DNA from: an uncultured Arcanobacterium sp.
Lineage (GTDB): Bacteria > Actinomycetota > Actinomycetes > Actinomycetales > Actinomycetaceae
NCBI GenBank assembly: GCA_958428545.1
Contig: CAUAGM010000012.1
Location: forward strand, 1 to 38,953
Reading direction: 5' to 3'
DNA: 38,953 nt
Positions 1-7,856 of this stretch are shown piece after piece. Each line of letters starts with the position of its first letter. Position 1 is the first letter of the stretch. Both the position numbers and the translations under genes were made by a program. The notes under the pieces were generated by a model. That model did no database searches, had not been told where the DNA came from, and worked only from the letters and a program-made list of their open reading frames with translations.

Positions 1-100
1 CGTTCCCAAGCGTAAGTAAAACCCCGAAAACGAAGAACAGGCACACACCGATAATCAGAAGCACTATCTTCCTGCACATGCGCCTGATGATCGCGTTCAC
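1..100 (-). CDS. N-terminus of a membrane protein leaving the window (partial)
   Basis: On the minus strand a GTG at 100 follows a purine-rich Shine-Dalgarno (GGAAGAA, complement of 108-114) with a 7-base spacer. The frame stays open to the window edge. It encodes a basic start, then a strongly hydrophobic stretch (VLLIIGVCLFFVFGVLL) typical of a signal anchor or first transmembrane helix. A second possible start is the ATG at 79. Only about 33 residues are visible, so no family can be assigned. It diverges from the hsdS remnant that begins 18 bases away. Reality as a gene is moderate to low; the hydrophobic pattern and ribosome site are the only support. Confidence 0.35.
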   Translation of the reverse strand, partial: MNAIIRRMCRKIVLLIIGVCLFFVFGVLLTLGN

Positions 101-132
101 AATTCGATTCTTCCACCATGCCTATTCGCCTC

Positions 133-169
133 CGAGCATATCTATCAACTCACTCATTGCGAGCATATC
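133..169 (+). repeat. Short direct repeat (cgagcatatc, two copies) inside the hsdS remnant
   Basis: The 10-mer cgagcatatc occurs at 133-142 and 160-169, a 27-base (9-codon) offset, so LRAY is repeated in the translation. It looks like a small in-frame duplication at the truncated 5' end of hsdS. Confidence 0.5.
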
Positions 170-174
170 AGCGT

Positions 175-837
175 AAGCTCGACAAACTCCACCACATCAA
201 AAAAGCATTACTCGAAAAAATGTTTCCCACACCCAGCAGCAGCATTCCCGAGATACGCTTTCAAGGCTTTACCGAAACATGGAAACAGCAAAGGTTGGGT
301 GAGGTTATCCACTTGGGCGGCTCGGGCGGAACGCCTTCAGCAACTAACCCAAATTACTACGGAGGAGAAATACCTTTTCTCGGCATTGCCGACATTGAGG
401 GAAGGGATATTACGCATACGGCCAAAACGCTCACCGAAGAAGGCTTGCGCAATAGTGCGGCATGGATTGTTCCGTCTGGCGCAGTAAGCCTTGCGATGTA
501 TGCGAGCGTCGGAAAAGTAGGCATTATCAGGCAAGATACTGCCACTAGCCAGGCTTTCTATAACATGGTTTTCGAAGACGTCGCCATTAGAAACTTTGTA
601 TTTACGAGACTCGAAAAAGCGGACGCAGGCCTTGAATGGGAACCTTATATTTCGACAGGGACGTAGCGAAATCTAAATGCCGATAAAGTTAAAGCATTCA
701 CTATAGCAATCCCCAGCAGCTGTGAAGTAGCCAAGATAGGTCATTACTTTGCCGCCCTCGACTCCCTCGTCGCCCTCTATCAACATAAGCTCAATAAACT
801 GCACTGCATCAAAAAAGCACTGCTCGAAAAAATGTTT
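175..837 (+). repeat. 51-bp imperfect direct repeat pair (175-225 and 787-837) bracketing the hsdS recognition domain
   Basis: Both copies encode the conserved K-L-x-K-L-x-x-IKKALLEKMF coil of HsdS and are near identical at DNA level (long shared stretch atcaaaaaagca and ctcgaaaaaatgttt). Such repeats flanking a recognition domain are known substrates for domain shuffling in hsdS loci. Here they flank the one surviving domain. Whether they still recombine cannot be told. Confidence 0.7.
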
Positions 838-855
838 GTATAGATTTCGCAAAAT

Positions 856-1160
856 GTGGGTGCAGAAAAATTCAGAAAATCTCTAGACGATATCTGCTCG
901 CTGTGCGCCGTTCGTTTCGCTATTTTGATTACTCCTCGTGAAAAACTGGCATCGCATGGTGCAGATACGATCCAATTTCTTCTTGCGCCGCATAGCGGAG
1001 CAGAATTTATGGAGCTTGGCCGTACCGCGTCGGGCGGAGAAATGAGCAGGATTATGCTTGCTATAGAAGTAAGTTTAGCGAGCGAAGCCGATAGCGCTGG
1101 GCACACTTTCGTATTCGATGAAGTTGATGCTGGAATCGGCGGAAAATCGGCGTTAGCTGT
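856..1160 (+). pseudogene. recN: C-terminal fragment of DNA repair ATPase RecN
   Basis: The recognisable part (about 905-1155) encodes the distal half of the RecN nucleotide-binding head: HGADTIQFLLAPHSGAEF, the ABC signature TASGGEMSRIMLAIEV, and Walker B with D-loop TFVFDEVDAGIGGKSA. RecN is an SMC-like protein acting at double-strand breaks, normally about 560-590 aa. The N-terminal Walker A lobe and coiled coil are absent. After GGKSALAV the reading becomes unrelated (no VTHLPQVA motif), so both ends are lost. The open frame happens to run from a GTG at 856 to 1260, and follows the hsdS stop in the same frame. This is a remnant left by rearrangement; an intact recN should exist elsewhere in the genome (inference). 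Confidence 0.8.
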
Positions 1161-1169
1161 GTTTCTATT

Positions 1170-1185
1170 TGCTTCACGTGAAACG
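1170..1185. promoter_or_regulatory. parS-like ParB-binding site
   Basis: TGCTTCACGTGAAACG matches the bacterial chromosomal parS consensus TGTTTCACGTGAAACA at 14 of 16 positions, with the central palindrome TTCACGTGAA intact. It lies just past the end of the recN scrap. Function as a centromere site is inference; chance occurrence or a bHLH-like CACGTG site is possible. Confidence 0.45.
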
Positions 1186-1405
1186 TTCTTATTGGAGATT
1201 TATCTAAATTCCTGTGTTGTTTGTGCTTTGATGTACGTATGTATGCACGTATGTCTTTAGCTGTTCTTTAGCTGTAAGGCTTGTTATAGCTGATTGCTGT
1301 GCCTAGCACACAAAATGCCGTCTATGCGTCGCAATACTCATAAAATATCGGGTCTATACGCCTAGAGCTATTTAAGAAAGAGTGGAATAATAGAGATCGT
1401 AATAC

Positions 1406-1435
1406 GCGCGTTTATCGGCAGCTTGCCGATCGCGC
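1406..1435 (+). other. Hairpin in the leader of fba
   Basis: ATCGGCA (1414-1420), loop GCT, TGCCGAT (1424-1430) is extended after a TTT bulge by GCGCG (1406-1410) pairing with CGCGC (1431-1435). It ends about 14 bases before the Shine-Dalgarno of fba. It could stabilise or regulate the message. No U-tract follows, so it is not a terminator. The rest of 1261-1460 shows nothing coding. Confidence 0.4.
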
Positions 1436-1460
1436 AAGATCACTCACGAAGGAGTAGCCA

Positions 1461-2489
1461 GTGGCTATTGCAACCCCAGAAGAATATAATGCAATGCTCG
1501 ATAAGGCCAAGGAAGGCAAATTTGCTTATCCTGCTATCAACGTCACTTCGAGCCAAACTCTCACGGCAGCAATTAAAGGTTTTGCTGACGCTGGTTCCGA
1601 CGGTATTCTCCAAGTTTCCGTTGGCGGTGCGGAGTATTGGAGCGGTTCAAGCGTCAAAGATCGCGTAGCTGGTTCTCTCGCTATGGCTGCGTATGCTCGC
1701 GAAATTGCTAAGAATTATGATGTGACGGTAGCACTGCATACCGATCACTGCGCCAAGCAGAATCTCGATTCTTGGGTCATTCCGTTGCTTGAGCTTGAGG
1801 CTGAGGAAGTGAAGGCAGGTCGTCTTCCGTTCTTCCAGAGCCATATGTGGGATGGATCGGCAATCGATCTTGATGAAAACATCGAGATTGCAGTTAAAAT
1901 GCTTGAAATGAGCCAAGCTGCCCGCACCATTCTTGAAATTGAAATTGGCGCTGTGGGTGGTGAAGAAGATGGCGTAGTGGGAGAGATTAACGATTCCCTC
2001 TATACCTCCACTGAAGACGCAATGAAAGCAGTGAAGGCTCTTGGTCTTGGGGAGAATGGTCGCTATATCACAGCTTTGACTTTCGGCAACGTACACGGTG
2101 TGTATAAGCCAGGCAACGTGAAGCTGCGCCCAGAGATTCTCGGTACAATTCAGGAAGAAGTTGCCCAGCAGGTTGGCTGGAAGAATGATCGTCCATTCGA
2201 TCTCGTGATGCATGGTGGATCTGGCTCCACTGAGGAAGAAATCGCATTGGCTGTGGCTAATGGCGTTATTAAGATGAACGTTGATACTGATACGCAGTAT
2301 GCATTCACCCGCCCAGTGGTTGATTGGATGCTGAAGAATTACGACGGCGTGCTCAAAATTGATGGTGAGGTCGGCAACAAGAAGCAGTATGATCCTCGCG
2401 CTTGGGGCAAAGCCGCTGAAGCTGGTATGTCTGCTCGTGTGGTTGAGGCCTGTGAGCGTCTTGGCTCAGTGGGTTCGCATAATAAGTAA
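1461..2489 (+). CDS. fba: Class II fructose-1,6-bisphosphate aldolase
   Basis: It reversibly cleaves fructose 1,6-bisphosphate to dihydroxyacetone phosphate and glyceraldehyde 3-phosphate in cytosolic glycolysis and gluconeogenesis, using zinc. The GTG start is fixed by AAGGAG six bases upstream. The 342-residue length is that of the class IIA enzymes. Visible signatures are PAINVTSSQTL at the N-terminus, LHTDHCAKQ (D95 proton donor, H96 metal ligand), EIEIGAVGGEEDGV (residues 160-173), FGNVHGVYKPG (H212 metal ligand), HGGSGS (H251 metal ligand, phosphate loop) and MNVDTDTQYAF. It is apparently monocistronic: a strong terminator follows and purA starts about 420 bases on. Together with pckG it covers both ends of gluconeogenesis in this window. 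Identification is secure. Confidence 0.97.
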   Translation: MAIATPEEYNAMLDKAKEGKFAYPAINVTSSQTLTAAIKGFADAGSDGILQVSVGGAEYWSGSSVKDRVAGSLAMAAYAREIAKNYDVTVALHTDHCAKQNLDSWVIPLLELEAEEVKAGRLPFFQSHMWDGSAIDLDENIEIAVKMLEMSQAARTILEIEIGAVGGEEDGVVGEINDSLYTSTEDAMKAVKALGLGENGRYITALTFGNVHGVYKPGNVKLRPEILGTIQEEVAQQVGWKNDRPFDLVMHGGSGSTEEEIALAVANGVIKMNVDTDTQYAFTRPVVDWMLKNYDGVLKIDGEVGNKKQYDPRAWGKAAEAGMSARVVEACERLGSVGSHNK

Positions 2490-2605
2490 GTATGCGAAAT
2501 ATAGGAAAAGGAGCTGATGCCTCTTTCCTTGCCCGTAGTAGTTTGTAGTATTAGCCGTGTGAGCTGGTCATATAGTATCTAGCTGATGCGAATCTAATAC
2601 GACTT

Positions 2606-2645
2606 AAGCGGTAGCCCAAGAGTTTACTCTCGGGCTACCGCTTTT
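2606..2645 (+). terminator. Rho-independent terminator of fba
   Basis: AAGCGGTAGCCC (2606-2617) pairs perfectly with GGGCTACCGCTT (2632-2643). The loop carries a further AGAG/CTCT stem, and a short T-run (2642-2645) follows. It is 117 bases after the fba stop. Confidence 0.85.
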
Positions 2646-2852
2646 GTGTGCAAGTATTAAGACATGCAGTAATCCGAGTAATTTTCGTGATTGTGTACGG
2701 TATGTCTATGTTGGAATTTCTAGTATTTTTCCCATATCTCGAAGATCCTAGCAATACGACCCTTCTTACCCGTATAATTATTCGGTGCTCGCGGCGGCAT
2801 ACACTACGTACACTACTAAAGAGTAGGCAGTAGGTAGCGTGTGCGCGATAAA

Positions 2853-2870
2853 ACGCAGCAAGCGCTGCGT
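2853..2870 (+). other. Small hairpin in the purA leader
   Basis: ACGCAGC, loop AAGC, GCTGCGT forms a perfect 7-bp stem about 27 bases before the purA Shine-Dalgarno. There is no U-tract. Role unknown. The rest of 2646-2912 shows no supported gene. Confidence 0.3.
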
Positions 2871-2912
2871 AAAAGCTTCGGTAAGTGCGGGCGATAAAAA
2901 GGAGGCGAACTA

Positions 2913-4199
2913 ATGCCAAGTGTTATTGTGCTCGGTGCTCAATGGGGTGACGAAGGAAAAGGAAAAGCCAGCGACCAGCTCGGCACAGCTGTTGATTACG
3001 TTGTGAAGTTCAACGGCGGTAATAACGCTGGGCATACTGTCGTCGTCAATGGCGAAAAGTTTGCGCTCCATCTTCTTCCTGCAGGTATTCTCAGCCCAAA
3101 CTGTACGCCTGTGATTGGCAACGGCGTAGTCGTTGATTTGCAGGTACTTTTTGAAGAAATCGCTGATCTGCAATCGCGCGGTGTGGATACGAGCCGCCTT
3201 AAAATTTCTCCGAATGCACATGTTATTCCGCCATACAACAAGGCGATGGATGCGGTAAATGAGCGTATGCTTGGCAAGCGCAAGCTTGGTACGACGGGCA
3301 GGGGTATTGGCCCAACCTACGCCGATAAGATGAATCGTATCGGCATTCGCATCCAAGATCTTTACGATCCTTCGATTTTGCGCCAAAAAGTTGAAGGAGC
3401 GCTAAGCCAGAAGAATCCAGAAATCGTGGAGCTGCTAGAGGGTGATCCTTTCACTATAGATAGCGTGACGGACGAACTGCTTAGTTATGCAGATCGCGTG
3501 AAGCCGATGCTCATAAATGTGCCGGCAGAGCTGAATCACGCCCTCGATCGTGGAGAAACGATTGTGTTTGAGGGTGGGCAGGCGACGATGCTGGATATTG
3601 ATCACGGCACCTATCCCTTCGTCACCAGCTCGAATTGTACGGCGGCAGGCGCATGTACTGGCTCTGGTGTGGGGCCGAGGCGCATTGATCGTATTGTGGG
3701 GGTAGCGAAAGCCTATATCACTCGAGTTGGTGAAGGACCGTTCCCCACAGAGCTTTTCGATGAGTCTGGTGAATGGTTGCGTGAAGCTGGGCATGAATAT
3801 GGGGTGACGACGGGTCGCCCGCGGCGTTGCGGTTGGTACGATGCTGTGGTGGCGCGTTATGCCACGGCAATCAACTCTCTTACGGATTTGGTGGTGACTA
3901 AGCTTGATGTACTCACTGGTTTGGAGAAAATCCCTGTTTGCGTAGCATATGAGATTGACGGTAAAAGAGTTGAAGATATGCCGCAGAGCCAGTCAGATAT
4001 GCATCATGCGCAGCCGATTTATGAATTTTTCCTAGGCTGGGAAGAAGATATTTCGCAGTGCCGCACTTTTGAGGAGTTGCCAGCTAATGCTCAGGCGTAT
4101 ATTTTGAAGCTCGAAGAGCTTTCTGGCACACGTATTTCCTCAGTTGGGATTGGCCCTGGGCGAGATCAAACGATTGTGCGTTTTCCATTACTTGGATAA
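2913..4199 (+). CDS. purA: Adenylosuccinate synthetase
   Basis: It joins IMP and aspartate using GTP to give adenylosuccinate, the committed step from IMP to AMP in the cytosol. The 428-aa length is normal. The ATG is preceded by AAAGGAGG with good spacing. Diagnostic motifs are GAQWGDEGKGK (residues 8-18, catalytic Asp13), GGNNAGHTVVVNG (His41), GTTGRGIGPTYADK, FEGGQATMLDIDHGTYPFV, GEGPFPTEL, TTGRPRRCGWYD and the guanine-binding TKLDVLTGLEKIPVC. It has no close same-strand partner. The minus-strand lipoprotein gene converges on it 83 bases downstream. Confidence 0.98.
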   Translation: MPSVIVLGAQWGDEGKGKASDQLGTAVDYVVKFNGGNNAGHTVVVNGEKFALHLLPAGILSPNCTPVIGNGVVVDLQVLFEEIADLQSRGVDTSRLKISPNAHVIPPYNKAMDAVNERMLGKRKLGTTGRGIGPTYADKMNRIGIRIQDLYDPSILRQKVEGALSQKNPEIVELLEGDPFTIDSVTDELLSYADRVKPMLINVPAELNHALDRGETIVFEGGQATMLDIDHGTYPFVTSSNCTAAGACTGSGVGPRRIDRIVGVAKAYITRVGEGPFPTELFDESGEWLREAGHEYGVTTGRPRRCGWYDAVVARYATAINSLTDLVVTKLDVLTGLEKIPVCVAYEIDGKRVEDMPQSQSDMHHAQPIYEFFLGWEEDISQCRTFEELPANAQAYILKLEELSGTRISSVGIGPGRDQTIVRFPLLG

Positions 4200-4282
4200 T
4201 GCATATATTGCTGCCTCAACGGAAGGTTTGAGTGGTAAATAGCCGATGTGTACAAAGTTTATGAATTTTGTATGTGCCCTTA

Positions 4283-5185
4283 TCAGCTCGATAGATCATA
4301 GTTAGTGCTGGCAGTGCTAGGTTCCGCAGAATCTGAAGTGTAGGTTCGGGCGTGGGCGCGGTGACGATAAATCCCTATTCCCAGCACGAGAACAGTGAGA
4401 ATACCGATGCTGCTGAGTGCCCAGATAAAATAGTTTGATCGCGTAGGCTTTTCTGCAATATCAGCAGGATTAACCTCGGTTATTGTTTGAGGTGTATTGG
4501 CTTCATTTCCTTCTGCAGGGGTTTTCTCACCCTCCACGTTTACGCCCTTACGTAGCGCATCTATATCGCTGAAAGTTGCTGTGTTTGCATTAATTGTGGC
4601 GCCTGGGGCTGAAATGATTTTGCCTGGCATCGCAATTGAGAGGGAAAATTGCGGATCGAGCAAGGAGAGTGCGCGTAAGTTTCCTTCGTTAAGTATTGTG
4701 CGTGGCAAACTAAAAATATAGCTAGTTTCTGTTTCGCTGAGCAGTTGTGTGCCTGCAGCTGATTCGCCTGAATTAAATGTAAGCGTGCAATGAAAGGTAT
4801 TGCTATCGCTATGATCTTCTACAGTAAAGACGGAAGATTCGTTATCAAAAATGCCGCCTTTGAGTTTGATATTTCCTATTTCTTCTAGCTTGCTGCAGGC
4901 GATTCCAGCTGTGGAAGCAATGGCAAAATCGGCCGTCACGTCTGCCATGCCGTCTATGGCTCCAGAGGGCTGTATAGCTATTTGGCTTTCAGATCGGCAG
5001 CCAGAAAGAAGGAAGAGTGTGCTGGCAAGGATGATAGCCGCCAAGGCTCGTGTATGCACTGTGGTATGGTTCTTCGTTTTGGTGCGGTTGTTCTTGGCGT
5101 GTGTAGTGCAAGGGTGAGGTATGCCGAATCTTGCTGAGAGATTGAAGCAGTGCAATCGTATTGCTGTGTGCGTTTTCGTGCTCAT
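4283..5185 (-). CDS. LppM-like membrane-anchored lipoprotein
   Basis: A secreted lipoprotein resembling the actinobacterial LppM family (a beta-rich domain followed by one C-terminal transmembrane helix). A hydrophobic signal (ALAAIILASTLFLLSGC) ends in a lipobox with acceptor Cys63. The extracytoplasmic domain contains MPGKIISAPGATINANT, the usual LppM-family signature. A helix near residues 252-275 is followed by a basic, probably cytoplasmic tail. The ATG at 5185 has a strong AAAGGAG five to six bases upstream. However, this gives an unusually long 45-residue hydrophilic region before the signal helix; a GTG 20 codons before the lipobox Cys would give a normal signal peptide but lacks a ribosome site. 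Function in LppM proteins concerns the cell envelope; specific role unknown. Family call is by motif resemblance. Confidence 0.65.
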   Translation of the reverse strand: MSTKTHTAIRLHCFNLSARFGIPHPCTTHAKNNRTKTKNHTTVHTRALAAIILASTLFLLSGCRSESQIAIQPSGAIDGMADVTADFAIASTAGIACSKLEEIGNIKLKGGIFDNESSVFTVEDHSDSNTFHCTLTFNSGESAAGTQLLSETETSYIFSLPRTILNEGNLRALSLLDPQFSLSIAMPGKIISAPGATINANTATFSDIDALRKGVNVEGEKTPAEGNEANTPQTITEVNPADIAEKPTRSNYFIWALSSIGILTVLVLGIGIYRHRAHARTYTSDSAEPSTASTNYDLSS

Positions 5186-5862
5186 GCCTGCTCCTTTTTG
5201 TTGAAGTACCTTATACGTACCTTGTACTTAAGAATACATTTTACCTTTATCGAGGTGGTGAAGCAGGAAAAGTAAGAGGTAAGTAGAAGAGCGAAGCAGA
5301 TAGAAGTATACGGTTTCACTGAATTGTTTTAGGTTTTATTTTTAGGTGTTCGCTTCGTTTTCTCGGTATTGCTTGGGGGGGGGATGGTGAATGAATGCAG
5401 CGCGCTCCTCTCGGCATCAACACACCTAGGATTCTCATGCGGCAGAATGCATCTGCAACTTCCGAAGGCGCTGACGCAGTAGGGCTTGCTCTCTCTAAGC
5501 TCTCCGCTTTTCGTGGCGGGCAGTGGTGCCGAGCTCAGCAATGATCGGTATATGCATCTATATCTGAGCAGATGGATGCTGGCTTGCGAGAATTTGCGCG
5601 GCAATACTGGAGCGCAAAGAAGAGGAAAATCGGCAGAGCAGCACGAACAGTGTGAACCTATAGGGGGAGCGGCAGCAAGTGCAGCGCAAACAGCAGGAAT
5701 AACATGAACACCATGAACAGCATGAATAACTCAGAGCTAAGTATGGTTTATCTCTCTTAGTATGTTTCCGGATTTTTCTCTGTTAGTCCCAAGAAATTTT
5801 TAAGAATTGGAGAGATAATAAAACAGTAAGAAAAACACAACATCGCCCTAGGAGGATATGTG
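5186..5862. other. Long intergenic region between the lipoprotein gene and pckG
   Basis: No conserved protein is recognisable on either strand of this 677-base gap. It is a divergent control region for the minus-strand lipoprotein gene and pckG. Contents worth noting are a run of nine G at 5375-5383, a short possible leader ORF at 5704-5760, and A/T-rich DNA just before pckG. A minus-strand frame at 5329-5604 is low-complexity and unconvincing. Confidence 0.5.
5704..5760 (+). CDS. Possible 18-codon leader peptide upstream of pckG
   Basis: An ATG preceded by AGGAA opens an 18-residue frame (MNTMNSMNNSELSMVYLS) that ends about 100 bases before pckG. The start has three tandem CATGAA(C/T)A units, so it may be merely a repeat. 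There is no homology to judge by. Confidence 0.2.
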   Translation: MNTMNSMNNSELSMVYLS

Positions 5863-7728
5863 ATGGCAAAATTTACTGTGGAAGATGTACGTGCTGGTGC
5901 GCCAGAAGTGGCGCCAGAAGATCTCGTTTCGTGGGTTGCAGAGGTTGCAAATATCACCGAACCTGAGCGCATTGAATGGGCAGACGGCTCACAGGAAGAG
6001 TGGGATCGTCTCACGGCAATGATGGTAGAAAGCGGTATGCTTACTCGCTTAAATCCAGAAAAGCGCCCAAATTCGTTCTTGGCTCGTTCATTGCCAAGCG
6101 ATGTGGCTCGTGTAGAATCTCGCACGTTCATCTGCTCCGAAAAGGAAGAAGATGCAGGCCCGACGAACCACTGGGCAGATCCTAAAGAAATGAAGGAAAC
6201 CCTCATCGGTGAAAAGGGTGTGTTCCGTGGCTGTATGCATGGTCGTACAATGTACGTGGTTCCATTCTCAATGGGTCCGTTGGGCGGTCCGATTTCAAAG
6301 CTCGGCATTGAGCTCACAGATTCCCCATACGTTGTGGTCAATATGCGTATCATGACCCGTATGGGCAAGGGTGCTCTTGAGCTTATCGGCAAGGGCGGCG
6401 AATGGGTGCCAGCAGTTCACTCCGTTGGTGTGCCGCTCGAAGATGGCGCTGAAGATGCAGCATGGCCATGCAACGATGAAAAGTACATCACTCACTTCCC
6501 ACAGACCAATGAGATTTGGTCCTTCGGCTCTGGTTACGGCGGAAACGCTCTGCTTGGTAAGAAGTGCTATGCACTGCGCATTGCGTCCACAATGGCTCGC
6601 CGTCAAGGCTGGATGGCAGAGCATATGCTCATCCTCCGCCTCACCAATGAAAAGACTGGCAAGCAGTATCACGTAACGGCTGCATTCCCTTCTGCCTGCG
6701 GCAAGACCAACCTCGCTATGCTTCAGCCAACAATTGAGGGCTACAAGGTTGAGACAGTTGGCGACGATATCGCTTGGATGCGTCCAGGTCCAGATGGTCG
6801 CCTCTATGCTATCAACCCAGAAGCTGGCTTCTTCGGTGTGGCACCAGGCACCTCTTACGACACCAACCCAATGGCTATGGAGAGCATGAAAGAAAACACG
6901 ATCTTCACAAACGTGGCTCTCACTGATGATGGTGACGTATGGTGGGAAGGTATTGACGGCGAAACCCCAGCTCACCTCATCGATTGGCGCGGCAACGATT
7001 GGACTCCAGAATCCGGCGAAAAAGCTGCTCACCCGAACAGCCGTTTCACGGCTCCTGCAGGGCAGTGCCCGATTATCTGTGCTGACTGGGAAGCTCCTCA
7101 GGGTGTGCCGATTGATGCTATTCTCTTCGGCGGGCGCCGCGCATCGAATGTGCCGCTCGTGGCAGAAGCATACGACCAGAATCATGGCGTATTCGTGGGT
7201 GCAACAGTAGCTTCTGAGCAGACTGCTGCAGCTGAAGGAGCTGTTGGCTCCCTTCGTCACGATCCATTCGCAATGCTCCCATTCTGTGGCTACAACATGG
7301 CTGACTATTGGGGTCACTGGCTTGAGATGGGCAAGGAGCTTGGCGATAAGTTCCCGAAGGTTTTCCAGGTGAACTGGTTCCGCAAGGATTCTGAAGGTAA
7401 CTGGCTCTGGCCAGGATACGGCGAAAACGCTCGTGTACTCGACTGGGTTGTGCGCCGTTGCGCTGGCGAAGTTGAGGCTATTGACGGCGTCACTGGTCGC
7501 TATCCGAAGTTTGAAGATTTCAACCTTGACGGTGTTGATGTGAGCGAAGAGGATTGGAAGAAGCTCTACTCTATCGATCCTGAGGCATGGGCTGCCGAGG
7601 CTGAAGATTCTGCTGAATACTTCAAGCAGTTCGGTGATAAGCTCCCTGCAGAGATCACTGCTGAGCTCGATAAGCTCCGCGAGCGTATTGCAGGTGCTAA
7701 GGGCTGCTGCTGCTCGTGTGAGAAGTGA
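5863..7728 (+). CDS. pckG: Phosphoenolpyruvate carboxykinase (GTP)
   Basis: It converts oxaloacetate and GTP to phosphoenolpyruvate, GDP and CO2, the entry to gluconeogenesis (or the reverse, anaplerotic reaction in fermenters). The length of 621 aa fits the GTP family, not the shorter ATP family. Motifs: substrate loop YGGNALLGKKCYALR, P-loop-like FPSACGKTNLAML with the reactive Cys279 and Lys281, metal site DDIAWMRPGPDGRLYAINPE, FFGVAPGTS, guanine-binding FGGRRASNVPLV and PFCGYNMADYWGHW. The ATG at 5863 is chosen over the adjacent in-frame GTG at 5860 because AGGAGG ends seven bases before it. The C-terminus is odd: it ends GCCCSCEK, four cysteines in five residues. A strong terminator follows, so it is monocistronic. 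Confidence 0.97.
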   Translation: MAKFTVEDVRAGAPEVAPEDLVSWVAEVANITEPERIEWADGSQEEWDRLTAMMVESGMLTRLNPEKRPNSFLARSLPSDVARVESRTFICSEKEEDAGPTNHWADPKEMKETLIGEKGVFRGCMHGRTMYVVPFSMGPLGGPISKLGIELTDSPYVVVNMRIMTRMGKGALELIGKGGEWVPAVHSVGVPLEDGAEDAAWPCNDEKYITHFPQTNEIWSFGSGYGGNALLGKKCYALRIASTMARRQGWMAEHMLILRLTNEKTGKQYHVTAAFPSACGKTNLAMLQPTIEGYKVETVGDDIAWMRPGPDGRLYAINPEAGFFGVAPGTSYDTNPMAMESMKENTIFTNVALTDDGDVWWEGIDGETPAHLIDWRGNDWTPESGEKAAHPNSRFTAPAGQCPIICADWEAPQGVPIDAILFGGRRASNVPLVAEAYDQNHGVFVGATVASEQTAAAEGAVGSLRHDPFAMLPFCGYNMADYWGHWLEMGKELGDKFPKVFQVNWFRKDSEGNWLWPGYGENARVLDWVVRRCAGEVEAIDGVTGRYPKFEDFNLDGVDVSEEDWKKLYSIDPEAWAAEAEDSAEYFKQFGDKLPAEITAELDKLRERIAGAKGCCCSCEK

Positions 7729-7764
7729 AATGACTCTTTAACCTAGGGAAATTTTCTCTCCTAT

Positions 7765-7807
7765 AATGGCGTTACGTCAGCGTTGTGCTGGCGTAACGCC
7801 ATTTTTT
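7765..7807 (+). terminator. Rho-independent terminator of pckG
   Basis: AATGGCGTTACGTCAGC (7765-7781), loop GTTGT, GCTGGCGTAACGCCATT (7787-7803) forms a 17-bp stem with one G-T pair, ending in T6 (7802-7807). Confidence 0.92.
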
Positions 7808-7842
7808 GTGCGGCTAGTAGTATGTAGCGTAAAAATTCACTG

Positions 7843-7856
7843 TTGACGTGTGTCAA
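7843..7856. promoter_or_regulatory. Inverted repeat TTGAC-N4-GTCAA upstream of gdhA
   Basis: TTGACGTGTGTCAA is a perfect 5-bp inverted repeat, about 110 bases before the gdhA start. Further TTGAC and GTCAA half-sites follow at 7878-7883 (TTGACG) and near 7922 (GTCAA). This suggests an operator for a dimeric regulator, but the first half also resembles a -35 box and no factor can be named. Confidence 0.35.

Larger units (their letters stand above)
118..843 (+). pseudogene. hsdS: Type I restriction-modification specificity subunit (hsdS) remnant, amber-interrupted
   Basis: In HsdS each target recognition domain begins with a motif like PEIRFxGFT-x-W and is followed by a coiled-coil ending in IKKALLEKMF; the subunit gives a type I RM enzyme its DNA specificity. 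Here the frame opens inside the first conserved coil (IKKALLEKMF near residues 27-36), then has PEIRFQGFTETW and one recognition domain (GGTPSATNPNYYGG, IPFLGIADIEGRD). A TAG at 664-666 interrupts it after ISTGT. The same frame continues RNLNADKVKAF and ends with a second IKKALLEKMF and TAG at 841. One C-to-T change of a CAG (Gln) codon would explain the stop. The first recognition domain is missing, so this is a 5'-truncated, nonsense-broken gene. No hsdM or hsdR is in the window. The coding start is not real; 118 is just the first ATG. Confidence 0.85.

Noticed and set aside
118..1260. A complete type I restriction or BREX-like defence island
   Set aside because: Only an hsdS fragment is present; no methylase, translocase or other defence gene is in the window.
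5329..5604. A 91-residue minus-strand frame in the lipoprotein/pckG gap
   Set aside because: Low-complexity translation, depends on the G9 tract, no ribosome site and no family features.
6295..7317. A 340-residue minus-strand frame opposite pckG
   Set aside because: Shadow of the strongly biased pckG codons; cysteine- and histidine-rich with no protein-like pattern.
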